A stretch of 64,000 nt of DNA, from the NCBI GenBank assembly GCA_024742875.1, contig JANSXP010000007.1, positions 124,001 to 188,000 on the forward strand. The letters run 5' to 3'. Position 1 is the stretch's first letter. Each line of letters starts with the position of its first letter. The notes under the pieces are model-generated. The model was given only the letters and a program-made list of their open reading frames with translations. It did not search any database and was not told the origin of the DNA. This document shows positions 27,673 through 36,533 of this stretch, in pieces. This DNA is from Planctomycetaceae bacterium. GTDB taxonomy: Bacteria > Planctomycetota > Planctomycetia > Planctomycetales > Planctomycetaceae. The position numbers and the translations under genes are program-made.

Positions 27673-28377
27673 GGCACGAATCGCTGGATGGCAACCAGAA
27701 AGCGAATGCTGAGGTTGTCAGGGAGAGAGGGAGAGGAGAGTGCCGGTGACTGTACGTCGAAAGGACAAAACACAGCAAGAGAGATTCGGCAAAGATTGCC
27801 GGGCCGCACGGCGGATCCGCAACAAAATTTTATTCCAGGGCCTGGCTCTTTGACACGATCCCACAATGTTTCTATTTTCCGCCCTCCTGAATTCACGAGC
27901 TGAATGGAAGTCGGCTTGTCAGGACCTGTTAACTCAGGCGGCCAGGGACGGCCCCTTTTTTCTGCGCTGCTCCTCACCTGACCGCGAATGCAGCGATCAC
28001 CCTGCTGCAGAGTATGTCGCCTCCGCTGGGACCGCCCACTGACTGGGATCGGGACTCGGACTGGGATCGGGACTCCGATGGCGACCGCCTCCGATAGTCG
28101 CCTGCCTGATGCTCTTATGCGAGCCGTTTCCCCTTGGACGTTCCGCCCTCACCGCCCTCACCGCGTTTCCCTCAATACCGACGCACATGCATGGTCAGGC
28201 CGGGCGTGACAATGGGCCAGCCGCATTAAGCGGCCCGTCTTTGCATCGGCACCGATCGTGCGGAGTTTTGTCAGTGACGTTCTGCTTCGTCTGATCACGC
28301 CTGCCACCTTTGCGAATGTCGACGTGTTCCGGTACCGTGGCGGTCAAGATTGACGTTCAGAATTGCGGAGATTCCCT
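27673..28377. other. Gene-poor divergent region
   Basis: About 700 bases without a supported gene. It includes an 18-bp unit repeated twice (28039-28056 and 28057-28074), a GC-rich pyrimidine tract and a weak hairpin near 28217-28238. It must contain the divergent promoters for the lipoprotein and ThuA genes. Confidence 0.4.
28039..28074. repeat. Two tandem 18-bp units
   Basis: GACTGGGATCGGGACTCG is followed directly by the same unit with one change at its last base. No coding frame depends on it. Confidence 0.7.
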
Positions 28378-29256
28378 ATGCATCACATGAAACCATTCGC
28401 TTTCCTGCTGACCCTGTGTTTGATGACGGCCGCAGTGGCCCGAGAGCCCATGAAAGCGCTGATTGTGGACGGCCAGAACAATCACAAAGTCTGGCCGGAG
28501 ACTACCAAACGAATGAAGTCGTACCTGGAAGAAACGGGCCTGTTTACCGTGGATGTGGCGACTGCCGCACCAAAGGGGACGGATCCTGACTTCAAACCCA
28601 ATTTCAGCGACTACGCCGTGGTGGTGAGTAACTTTGGTCACGGTGCGGCCGCCTGGCCGGAAGAAACGCAAAAGGCGTTTGAAGAATATGTCGCCGGTGG
28701 CGGCGGTTTTGTCGTCGTGCACGCCGCCGACAATTCGTTTCCGGAATGGCCCGCCTACAACGAGATGATTGGCCTGGGGGGCTGGGGGGGGCGCAATGAG
28801 AAAAGCGGGCCTTACGTCTACACTAACGACAAAGGCGATGTGATTCGTGACACCTCACCGGGACGTGGCGGAAGCCATGGCAAGCAGTGGGAGTTTCCGG
28901 TTGTGATTCGCGACAAAGATCATCCGATCACCGCCGGTATGCCGCTGGAATGGAAGCACGCGCAGGACGAACTGTACGATCGTCTCCGCGGGCCCGCCGT
29001 CAACATGCAGATTCTGGCGACGGCCGAGTCACAGTCGACGATGCGGCATGAGCCCATGATCTTCACCATCGCCTATGAAAAAGGGCGCGTTTTTCACACG
29101 CCCATGGGACACGCGGAATACAGCGTGGAGTGTGTGGGATTCATTGCCACATTCCAGCGCGGTACGGAATGGGCGGCCACTGGCAAAGTGACGCAAAAGC
29201 TGCCCGACGATTTCCCCACAGCCGACAAAGCCAGCAGTCGTAAATTCCAGGAGTAA
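28378..29256 (+). CDS. Secreted ThuA-domain protein
   Basis: The 292-residue protein begins with a signal peptide (MKPFAFLLTLCLMTAAVA); the ATG at 28378 has GGAG eight bases upstream, three codons before the inner Met. The ThuA fold, related to class I glutamine amidotransferases, is visible as ALIVDGQNNHKVWPET, YAVVVSNFGHG, FEEYVAGGGGFVVVHAADNS and the C-terminal FTIAYEKGRVFHTPMGH. ThuA-like proteins are linked to sugar use and are abundant in planctomycetes. The Cys nucleophile of true amidotransferases is absent, as is normal for this group. A terminator follows. Confidence 0.9.
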   Translation: MHHMKPFAFLLTLCLMTAAVAREPMKALIVDGQNNHKVWPETTKRMKSYLEETGLFTVDVATAAPKGTDPDFKPNFSDYAVVVSNFGHGAAAWPEETQKAFEEYVAGGGGFVVVHAADNSFPEWPAYNEMIGLGGWGGRNEKSGPYVYTNDKGDVIRDTSPGRGGSHGKQWEFPVVIRDKDHPITAGMPLEWKHAQDELYDRLRGPAVNMQILATAESQSTMRHEPMIFTIAYEKGRVFHTPMGHAEYSVECVGFIATFQRGTEWAATGKVTQKLPDDFPTADKASSRKFQE

Positions 29257-29277
29257 CAGTACGACATTGTCCTTTCG

Positions 29278-29310
29278 CAGCCCGATCGATGTCGTTTGAT
29301 CGGGCTGTTT
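29278..29310 (+). terminator. Terminator after the ThuA gene
   Basis: A perfect 10-bp stem (CAGCCCGATC / GATCGGGCTG) with a 10-base loop and a short TTT follows the ThuA stop at 29256. Confidence 0.75.
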
Positions 29311-29350
29311 GCGTTGGTACCTGCTGTCTTCTCCATTCAAAGGGGTCTGT

Positions 29351-31663
29351 ATGGACCTGTCCCGTCGCGTGATGCACCCGCTGTGGTTGTGTGCTCTGCT
29401 GTCTGTCTGTGGACTGGCGGTTGGCGCGAGTCCTGCAAACGGGCAGGACAGCCGTCCGCGTTCCGCTGATGACCTGGCGGCGGCCGACGCGCAGCCGCGA
29501 ACGGTCGTTCGCCGAGACGAATGGGGAGTCGCCCATATTCATGGCCGCACACATGCGGACGCTTTTTTTGGCATGGGCTATGTGCAGGCCGAAGACTACT
29601 TCTGGCAGCTGGAAGACACGTGCATTCAGTCGCTGGGCCGTTACGCGGAAGTGACTGGTGAAGAAGGACTGGCATCAGACATTCTCAATCGCAGTTTCGA
29701 GATTGTGCCCAGGGCCAGGGCCGATTTTCGGAAGATGAAGCCCGCCTATCAGAAGATGGCAACCGCTTTTGTTGACGGCATCAACCACTATCTGCAGACG
29801 CATCCTCAGGAATCACGTCGACTGATCAAACGCTTTGAGCCGTGGCACGTGCTGGCGATGGATCGCTTCGTGATTCTGAATTTTGTGTATGGTCAGATCC
29901 ACGTGGGTAAACCGCAGCCGCGTTCCGCAGACGACGTTGCGACTTTGCTTCAGACAAGTCAGTGGGCCGCGTGGAATTATTCTCCCGTGGCGTCCACAGG
30001 CTTTGAACGCGAAGTGCGTGAAGCGGTTGGCTCCAATGCCTGGGCAGTCGCGGGCAGCAAAACGGCGTCTGGCAAGCCCATGCTGTTCATCAACCCTCAT
30101 CAGCCGTGGTATGGCATGGGACAGTTCTACGAAGTTCACATGGCCAGCGACGAAGGGCTGAACTTTACGGGTGCCTGTTTCTTTGGCAATCCGTTTCCGA
30201 CCATCGGCCACAACGAGCACCTGGGCTGGACTTACACGGTCAACAATCCGGACATCGGTGATGCCTGGCACGTCACGTTTGATCATCCGACTGATCCGCT
30301 GAAATATCGGTACGACGGTGGCTATCGCACTGCCGAGCAGTGGCAGGAGACGATTCTCGTTAAACAGGGACGAAAGACGGTTCCCCAGCAGGTCACGTTT
30401 CGTCGCACGCATCATGGCCCCATCGTGCGGGCCGATGGCGAAAACCGATTTCTCGCCGCGCAGGTGGCCGGTCTTTACGATCTGGACCGCGTGGATCAGG
30501 CCTGGGGAATGGTGCTGTCAAAAAACTTTGCGCAGTGGAAGAGGGCTTTCAGCCACTGCGCGATCCCAATGTTTAATGTGGTTTACGCGGACCGCGAGGA
30601 CAACATCTTCTACGCATACAACGGAGCGATTCCGATTCGTGATCCGTCGTTCAACTGGCGAAAGCCGGTCGACGGCAGCGACCCCAGCGCCGACTGGCAG
30701 GGCATTCATCCGTTCGCCGATCTGCCCCAGCTGCTCAATCCGAAATGCGGCTATGTCCAAAGCTGCAACTCAACGCCCTTTACGACCACGCATGATGAAA
30801 ACCCGGATCGCCGCCGTTTTCCCAACTATATGATCGAAGACGCCGATGTTGATATGCGCCGCTCAAAACTGTCGCGGCAGTTGCTCAGCGAGGCACAGGG
30901 TGTCACCTACGATCATTGGCAGAAGCTGGCCTATGACACACGATTGTACTGGCCGATGACCGAGATCCCCCAACTGACGGCCGACTTTGAACGCCTGCAG
31001 ACCAGTGATCCTGAGCTTGCGGCCCGGGTTGCGCCCTACTTTGCTCATTTGCAGGACTGGGATTTTCGCGCGTCGATTGAATCCACGCAGACGACGCTGG
31101 CTGTCGCGTGGTACGAACAGCTGTATGGGTTTGGCTACCCGGCGGAAACGCTGAAGCCCCCCTATCGCGGCGACAAACGCACCTGGTTTCAGGCGCTGGA
31201 TGCCGCCGCCGAAAAACTCAAGGGGCTGTACGACACCTGGCAGCATCCCTGGGGGGAAGCGCACCGACTGCAGCGTGTTGGCAATCAGCCCGATGTGAAG
31301 CACGCGGGCGTGGGCCTCAATCCGCTGTTTGACAGTCTGCCGTGCCCCGGTACACCCGGACCTTTGGGCATCGTGTTTACCGTCTACTCCACTCCCGAAA
31401 TCCCGTTTCTGCGGAGCCAGCGATTTGCCGTCGTGGGCGCTTCCTACATGGCGGTGGTGGACTTTGCCGACAACATACGGGCTCACAGCGTGATGCCGTT
31501 TGGGGCCAGTGGGCGGCGCCGATCGCCCCATTTTTTTGATCAGGCCAGGCTGTACTCCACTCGCCGCTTCAAACCTGCCTGGTATTGGCCCGCCGCCCTC
31601 CGCGAACACACGGTGAAGGAACAACAGCTCCACTGGGCTCCCACGTTGAAGCCCACCAAATAG
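29351..31663 (+). CDS. Penicillin acylase-family Ntn-hydrolase, exported
   Basis: The start at 29351 gives a signal peptide (MDLSRRVMHPLWLCALLSVCGLAVGASPA) and has AAAGGGG upstream. The 770-residue precursor has the family order: alpha chain start VRRDEWGVAHIHGRTHADAFFGMGYVQAEDYFWQLE, then the processing site SNAWAVAGSKTASGKPMLFINPHQ, whose Ser would become the N-terminal nucleophile after self-cleavage, and beta-chain elements IGHNEHLGWTYTVNNPD and TFRRTHHGPIVR. Such enzymes hydrolyse amides, including acyl-homoserine lactones, cyclic lipopeptides and penicillins; the substrate here is unknown. Confidence 0.93.
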   Translation: MDLSRRVMHPLWLCALLSVCGLAVGASPANGQDSRPRSADDLAAADAQPRTVVRRDEWGVAHIHGRTHADAFFGMGYVQAEDYFWQLEDTCIQSLGRYAEVTGEEGLASDILNRSFEIVPRARADFRKMKPAYQKMATAFVDGINHYLQTHPQESRRLIKRFEPWHVLAMDRFVILNFVYGQIHVGKPQPRSADDVATLLQTSQWAAWNYSPVASTGFEREVREAVGSNAWAVAGSKTASGKPMLFINPHQPWYGMGQFYEVHMASDEGLNFTGACFFGNPFPTIGHNEHLGWTYTVNNPDIGDAWHVTFDHPTDPLKYRYDGGYRTAEQWQETILVKQGRKTVPQQVTFRRTHHGPIVRADGENRFLAAQVAGLYDLDRVDQAWGMVLSKNFAQWKRAFSHCAIPMFNVVYADREDNIFYAYNGAIPIRDPSFNWRKPVDGSDPSADWQGIHPFADLPQLLNPKCGYVQSCNSTPFTTTHDENPDRRRFPNYMIEDADVDMRRSKLSRQLLSEAQGVTYDHWQKLAYDTRLYWPMTEIPQLTADFERLQTSDPELAARVAPYFAHLQDWDFRASIESTQTTLAVAWYEQLYGFGYPAETLKPPYRGDKRTWFQALDAAAEKLKGLYDTWQHPWGEAHRLQRVGNQPDVKHAGVGLNPLFDSLPCPGTPGPLGIVFTVYSTPEIPFLRSQRFAVVGASYMAVVDFADNIRAHSVMPFGASGRRRSPHFFDQARLYSTRRFKPAWYWPAALREHTVKEQQLHWAPTLKPTK

Positions 31664-31666
31664 CGC

Positions 31667-31710
31667 AAAAAAAGACGGCCGCCACAGGTTTCCCTGTCGC
31701 GGCCGCTGTC
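31667..31710 (-). terminator. Terminator of the sigma factor gene
   Basis: A GC-rich stem of about 15 bp with one or two mismatches (GACAGCGGCCGCGACAGG on the minus strand, loop GAAA) is followed by seven Ts on the minus strand. It lies between the convergent acylase and sigma factor genes. Confidence 0.8.
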
Positions 31711-31755
31711 CGAAGCTCGACCCGCGCTGCCGTCCCTCAACGGTCATGCGGCGGC

Positions 31756-32322
31756 TTAGCCGGCAAAGCCCGTCAGGGCATCACGCAGTCGGTGTCGAGC
31801 CGTGTGCAGTCGACGCTTGATCGTTCCGATCGGGCTGTCGAAAGCCACACTCATTTCTTTCAGAGACTGGCCATCAAAGTAGAAGGCCATCAGCGTCTTG
31901 CGGTCCAGATCACCGAGGCGATCCAGTCCGCTGCGAAGCTGCTCTGCTTCTTCCATCTGCATCAGTTCCGCAGCCGGAGTATCCAGCGTCTCCTGCAGCA
32001 CCTCAAAGGTGGTGGGTTCGCAGGCGGTCTCCGGTGGTCGGCGGACAGCTCGATTGATGGACAGTCGAGCGGCAATCTGGCACAGCCAGCCAGCGAACGC
32101 CGCTGGTTCCTTCAACTGTTCCAGCTTTCGAAAAGCACGCAGGAAAACTTCCTGAGTGACCTCGTCCGCTTCGGCCGTGTTTCGCAGTCGCTGCATCACG
32201 ATGCCGTAGACGCGAGAATGGAACTGAGTGATCAATTCGCCAAAAGCGTCCCGGTCGCCCTGCTGAGCGCGAACGACCGTATCACGTAAAGTGTCATTAG
32301 TCATCAAGGTATCAGTGGACAT
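31756..32322 (-). CDS. ECF RNA polymerase sigma factor
   Basis: The protein of about 188 residues has region 2 (FHSRVYGIVMQRLRNTAEADEVTQEVFLRAFRKL) and region 4 with the helix-turn-helix EMSVAFDSPIGTIKRRLHTARHRL, joined by a Thr/Glu-rich linker. It directs RNA polymerase to a small regulon. Possible starts are 32340, 32322 and 32304; 32322 is chosen because GGAG lies upstream, though 12 bases away. No anti-sigma gene is adjacent, since the next gene is the acylase on the other strand. A long non-coding stretch lies upstream. Confidence 0.9.
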   Translation of the reverse strand: MSTDTLMTNDTLRDTVVRAQQGDRDAFGELITQFHSRVYGIVMQRLRNTAEADEVTQEVFLRAFRKLEQLKEPAAFAGWLCQIAARLSINRAVRRPPETACEPTTFEVLQETLDTPAAELMQMEEAEQLRSGLDRLGDLDRKTLMAFYFDGQSLKEMSVAFDSPIGTIKRRLHTARHRLRDALTGFAG

Positions 32323-32635
32323 GATTGGATCAGACTCCATGTCTGGTGGACGCACAGTGGGCGTCCGGAGGGAAAACCGTGTGAGGGAGTCTTTGCGTGA
32401 AATCCGTAAGGATGAGTCACGCAAAGAAACAAGGGCTTCGCAAACCAGGCTGATGACGGCAGATCCACAGGGAAACGCGAAAGGCGAGACCTGTGTGAAA
32501 TGCAGTCCAACCAGAACGGGGCGACAAAACGGATTTGTTCCGTTTCGGCGGCCAGCCTGGTCCGAGCGGCAGAAGCGATTCAGATTTCGTCGGGCTTGAC
32601 AGATGTCAAAACTGACGGGGGCTGAGTCGTTTGCT
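32323..32635. other. Intergenic region upstream of the sigma factor gene
   Basis: About 310 bases with no supported gene. It should contain the sigma factor promoter. Confidence 0.35.
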
Positions 32636-32935
32636 TCAGCTCAGGCTAAACCTGCATCCGAGGGCCGTTGTCAGCAGCGAGGCGGAGCGTTGCCATGGCG
32701 TTTGCCATGACGAATCGCTCGAATAGCTCTCGGGATGCATCGGGTGCATTCCTCCTGCCAACGGCATCTCGCGGGCGCTTATACGTTTCGCCGCCGCGCG
32801 TTTGTCGGATAGCCGATCTGCGAAGTCGGGACGACAGGCAGAACAACCACCGAACTCGACGCCACAGACGATCACGTTGCCGTTGCCGGTTGTGATATTG
32901 GTGGTCAGAGTATTCTGGGTGTTTGTAAGCAGCAT
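32636..32935 (-). CDS. Possible small protein, hypothetical
   Basis: A 99-residue frame starts at an ATG with an AGGAAGG ribosome site six bases upstream, the only good start signal in this gene-poor stretch. It begins MLLTNTQNTLTTNITTGNGN, has three Cys (VCGVEFGGCSAC) and a Met/His/Ser-rich centre. No signal peptide, membrane segment or known domain is seen. It may be a real short gene or a remnant. Confidence 0.35.
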   Translation of the reverse strand: MLLTNTQNTLTTNITTGNGNVIVCGVEFGGCSACRPDFADRLSDKRAAAKRISAREMPLAGGMHPMHPESYSSDSSWQTPWQRSASLLTTALGCRFSLS

Positions 32936-33748
32936 TGTTCTGCCTTCCTGTCTTTGTGTCCCGAACCCCTCGAGGGGTTTCTCGGTCCATGTCACAGCGT
33001 CGCACACAACCGCGACGCAGAGGGGCGAACGACTGTCGCTCGCCGGAGTACCCGTTTGGAAAACGAGGCTGGGTCATGCCTCGGGCCAACATGGCCAATA
33101 ATGATTCTCGGGGCCTTAAGGACCCTTACGCCCGCTATGACATCATGAACGTCCGGGGAGTTCGCTTTAGTTTATCCAGAATTGAGATTTTTGAACGAAA
33201 CTAATTGTCCATTTTCTTAAGTTGCTTTTCAGTAAGGGTTTGTGGTCACGCGCGGGTTCGCTCAAAACTCTGGCGAATGCCCGAAAATCCGGGTGCCGAG
33301 CGAAAATCCGGGCGGAACCCTGAACCGGTCCATTCCTGAGAACCTCGTTCCGACACGTGAGCCCATCACATGCCCTCTGCCGTTTCTCCTGTCCCACGCT
33401 GAACCGGTCGGCGTCGCCGGGTGTCCGGCCAGATCTGTGGCAATGGTCGGTCGTTCCTGCGGCAGCTTCGCAGATGCGGGGGCAACGTTGTGGGGGCGAT
33501 GGGGACGGATTGGGGAGCGATGGCTGCCTGTTGGGCGTCCACTGCTGCCGACTCTGCGGGCGTGAGCAGCGATGGCACAGCGACTCTGATGCGTGACCGA
33601 TTCACGATCATGATCTGCCCGTTGGATCAGTGATCGTTGCTGTGCAGGGCGGTCGAGTGTCCGAACCCAACTGCTAAAATCGGGGTCTGCGTGGCTTGGA
33701 AACCCGGATTCGCAGCGATAGACTCTGCACCCGCCGTATTCCGGCCAT
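32936..33748. other. Gene-poor region before tRNA-Lys
   Basis: About 810 bases without a supported gene. The part at 33170-33240 is AT-rich compared with its surroundings. A 12-base sequence CGAAAATCCGGG occurs twice (near 33281 and 33302), and an inverted repeat CGAGGC/GCCTCG lies near 33064-33083. No RNA family is recognised. Confidence 0.4.
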
Positions 33749-33821
<73 letters not shown>

Positions 33822-33825
33822 CTGC

Positions 33826-33859
33826 AAAAAGCCTGCTCAATCGTGAGCGGGCTTTTTTT
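33826..33859. terminator. Terminator after tRNA-Lys
   Basis: A stem of 9 bp (GCCTGCTCA / TGAGCGGGC, one G-T pair) is flanked by AAAAA on the left and TTTTTTT on the right, so it can serve the tRNA and the small leftward gene that stops at 33866. Confidence 0.88.
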
Positions 33860-33865
33860 GTGACC

Positions 33866-34159
33866 TCAGCCGGTGACCTCAGTTTGCGCTTCAGGAGGAC
33901 TCACCAGGGTCGAAAGTCGGTCTGCTGCTGTCGTCACTGAACCAATCGCATAGACGCTGGCGCCGATGGCAGCCAAACTCCCGAGTAGCAGAATGCCAAC
34001 GCTCATCAACAGCAAATGCGATACTCCAGCGTTGGCGATCAATCGCGCGAACGACATAGACTCCCAGGTGGACCATTTCAGGCTATAGTAAGCAGGCATG
34101 AAGTAGGAACACACGTGGGCAACGATGGCGGGGCTGATCAGATTCTTGCGGGCGTTCAT
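33866..34159 (-). CDS. Small membrane protein, hypothetical
   Basis: The 97-residue protein is taken from the ATG at 34159, which has AAGGA five bases upstream; the frame continues to 34222 without a better start. One clear hydrophobic segment (about 48-72; HLLLMSVGILLLGSLAAIGASVYAI) follows an N-terminal part with weaker hydrophobicity (IVAHVCSYFMPAYYSL). The tail is short and acidic. No family is recognised. It lies between tRNA-Lys and the toxin/immunity locus. Confidence 0.5.
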   Translation of the reverse strand: MNARKNLISPAIVAHVCSYFMPAYYSLKWSTWESMSFARLIANAGVSHLLLMSVGILLLGSLAAIGASVYAIGSVTTAADRLSTLVSPPEAQTEVTG

Positions 34160-34614
34160 TGGGTCCTTCGTTTCAAAGGGAAGTTTGGCGCCTTGGTGTC
34201 GAAACAGTGGTCGTGGCTTCACATTTCACTTCGATGGAAGTCATTCCTCAGCAGGAGACTCAGTGACTGGGCGAATGAATGTGGAACCTGCGGAAAACGT
34301 ATCCCATTCCTGCGTTGGTGTCGGTATCTCGTCGTCGCGATTCCTGGAGACGTGGTGAGAGTCCGTATGTCGGCAAGAATTGGCCCGAAGTGGCGGGAGT
34401 TGAATTCCTGCAAAATGTGTGTGCCATGGTTATCCGGCGGTGGTGATAACCTGCAGATCGCCTATTTGTCTCAGTGACATTAAGGTCACATAGCAGAGGG
34501 TCGGGAGTCTTTTCCGGCCCATCGACGATCAACAGTTAATGGCCGTCCATCCGAAAAGGACTCCCGACCCCTTTTAGGTCTACTCGTATTCCCCGATGCT
34601 GGTGTTCCGCGTGT
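34160..34614. other. Intergenic region with a long inverted repeat
   Basis: About 455 bases downstream of the last immunity-like gene. The only structure seen is the inverted repeat at 34498-34570. Confidence 0.4.
34498..34570. repeat. Long inverted repeat (20-bp arms)
   Basis: Left arm GGGTCGGGAGTCTTTTCCGG (34498-34517) and right arm CCGAAAAGGACTCCCGACCC (34551-34570) are nearly perfect reverse complements: the outer 12 bases are exact and the inner part differs only by the place of one C. The 33-base centre is unpaired. T's follow the right arm, so it could work as a terminator, but the length and symmetry also fit the ends of a small palindromic mobile element. Confidence 0.7.
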
Positions 34615-35319
34615 TCAAACCGATTCCCACAGGTGTCGATCAAAAACTCGACTTGCAAGGATCTGAATCGCTATGGCGAGTGAAAAATTCTTATAAGGAT
34701 CTGGTTCCGTTGAACGCTGCGACATCAACCATGAAGCGAGTTGATGAGTTGCAATCTTATAGCTCTGGAGCTCTAGTTCTTCTTCGGAATCGCTCATCTT
34801 TGGGAATGACAACAGGGCCGATCGCCGCATCTTCCTTGAGAACTCAATCTGGTCGTCGGTTAACTGGGATTCTAGTTCCTGCAGTATGCGGGTCGGAGTT
34901 CCTGACAATAGACTGTCCGCGTCTGCGCTGCGAATGATCTCCCACGCGTCCTTAGCCGTAACCTGTAGCTCGTCTTGATCAACCTCAGTGAGACGAGCCA
35001 CGGATGACTTCACCGCGGATTCAAACTCTACGATTTCTTTTGGTAGCTTGAAGAGTCGGCCGCTGAAAGCTGATTCATCTTTAAACGACCCCCTCCATTG
35101 ATTGCCGCCCGGAACTACTGATTGTCGTATCACAATTAAAGCCAGATCTTTCAGGCATCGAATTTGAATCTGTGAAAAGACCTGCGGACCAATGACCTCG
35201 CTGGCCATCCGCTGACCATACCCGAGAATGAAATGCCCGTTACCGTCTGTGCCTCTGTAGGTCTGGCGCAGAAGGCTGTTCTCCAAAGCGGATCGAATTA
35301 AGTTTTCGACAGATCTCAT
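34615..35319 (-). CDS. Putative immunity protein 1 of the HINT toxin
   Basis: I start this 234-residue protein at the ATG at 35319, whose ATGA overlaps the stop of the HINT toxin gene; the frame continues to 35349. It is soluble, helical in appearance and belongs to no family I know. It resembles the second putative immunity gene at 36534: both contain a G-N-x-W-R motif (VPGGNQWRG / VPTGNTWRQ), a YKxAT block (LQSYKIAT / LASYKSAT) and a common C-terminus (IQILASRVFDRHLW / IQIMASQLFAPHLW). Position directly after a toxin tip is the usual place of the cognate immunity gene. The role is inferred from context. Confidence 0.72.
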   Translation of the reverse strand: MRSVENLIRSALENSLLRQTYRGTDGNGHFILGYGQRMASEVIGPQVFSQIQIRCLKDLALIVIRQSVVPGGNQWRGSFKDESAFSGRLFKLPKEIVEFESAVKSSVARLTEVDQDELQVTAKDAWEIIRSADADSLLSGTPTRILQELESQLTDDQIEFSRKMRRSALLSFPKMSDSEEELELQSYKIATHQLASWLMSQRSTEPDPYKNFSLAIAIQILASRVFDRHLWESV

Positions 35320-36446
35320 TTTAAAGTTCCTGGGCACACGTGGAACCACTGCACCATTTGCTTTCCGAATTCTTTTCTCAGGTCCATTATTAGCTCAGTA
35401 TATTGAGCCCCTTCTCCTTCAATTGGCAATACGTCTGCCGTAACAATCCTGATACGGTCAATCTTTCCTCTTCTCAGCAAGTCGGCATCCATTGCCAACT
35501 GCCTCATCTTATGGTCAAACCGCTCCCAACCATCATCAGAGGCTCTGAAGTCTGAATTGAAATCAAACTTCGTTATCTCGTACGATGTCGTTTTATCCAA
35601 ACCATCGAGAATACGCGTGAAACTCCAAGCTGTCTCGCGAACTTGGCGAAACGCTGCCCCCTTTGGCACGCCAAAAAAATCAAGAACTCTTGACTCATAC
35701 CACTGCCACCCAAAATCTGTATTGCCGTTATGTACGAGTGTTCCATGGAGTCCAACACGATAGGTGTGAGTCCCGTGGACTTCGATATTGAGAACCGTGC
35801 CGGCGGAATTCAGATATTGTATTCTTGCGACGTGGGTAACACCGTTCGACGTGTCTACTGATTTGCCCGGATGTAGGCTGTCGGCTCGGGCGAATTCGCG
35901 TTGATCTTCACTCCAAAATGGATGATTGCCCGTGCATCGAATCGGCTCGGGCTCGCCTTCGATTGTGAGTTCCACTCCCCCTTCAGCTTGATGCTGAAAG
36001 GTGCCAGTGATCACCTGGCCTTCGCCGTCGGGAATCTCCGGGCACGGTTCGATGGAGTGAACGCGAGCGTTGCCGTCGATGCCGCATTCCGGCACGGTGA
36101 TGTACACGTGGCCGTCAACCACTGCCTTTTCGCGTTCGATCCACTCCATGGGTCTCAGTAGAGTGATGTGCGAAAGGGTGCCGTTCTTTTTGGGTGAGGT
36201 CAGCGTCAGCTTTCGCCACTCGGATGGAATGACTTCCGTGCCAAACTGATCATCGAACTCCCCGTTGGGCGAGTCAGCCCGGACTCGCATGCCGACTTCA
36301 AGGTCCTCAATCGGCGTGAGAACAGTTTTCGATTTCGTTCCCGTTGCTGGCGATGGAACGTCGAGCTGTGGAGTGATCTCGGCCGCATCAGCTGTTGGCG
36401 TTAGAGCAATCGGCTGCTGGTCCAACCACCGAGCCGTACTGAACAC
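35316..36446 (-). CDS. HINT-domain polymorphic toxin-like protein
   Basis: The 376-residue frame starts at GTG 36446. Residues about 32-240 form a HINT (intein/hedgehog-like) domain: TVLTPIEDLEVGMRV, block B-like CTGNHPFWSED and the terminal EVHGTHTYRVGLHGTLVHN, whose His-Asn is the usual junction to the toxin tip. The usual catalytic Cys at the start of the domain is absent; Ser32 is the only nucleophile near that place. Residues 241-376 are a C-terminal tip of unknown activity, related to the orphan tip at 37292 (FDFNxDFR, RIxTADxLP, GxGAxYT, CP near the end). No secretion or repeat region precedes the HINT, so delivery is unknown. Confidence 0.78.
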   Translation of the reverse strand: MFSTARWLDQQPIALTPTADAAEITPQLDVPSPATGTKSKTVLTPIEDLEVGMRVRADSPNGEFDDQFGTEVIPSEWRKLTLTSPKKNGTLSHITLLRPMEWIEREKAVVDGHVYITVPECGIDGNARVHSIEPCPEIPDGEGQVITGTFQHQAEGGVELTIEGEPEPIRCTGNHPFWSEDQREFARADSLHPGKSVDTSNGVTHVARIQYLNSAGTVLNIEVHGTHTYRVGLHGTLVHNGNTDFGWQWYESRVLDFFGVPKGAAFRQVRETAWSFTRILDGLDKTTSYEITKFDFNSDFRASDDGWERFDHKMRQLAMDADLLRRGKIDRIRIVTADVLPIEGEGAQYTELIMDLRKEFGKQMVQWFHVCPGTLK

Positions 36447-36533
36447 GCACAGGCCAAAGCAGGCAGCAATGACCCAGTTCGCAGGATGACAGATTACGAT
36501 TTACGCCCATATCAACTCTGCGCACATTCGAAG

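Noticed and set aside
30863-31747. 294-residue leftward open frame
   Set aside because: Antisense to the acylase gene and runs across a terminator; no signals or domains.
33167-33397. 76-residue leftward open frame in the gene-poor stretch
   Set aside because: No ribosome site or domain; includes the short repeats of the region.
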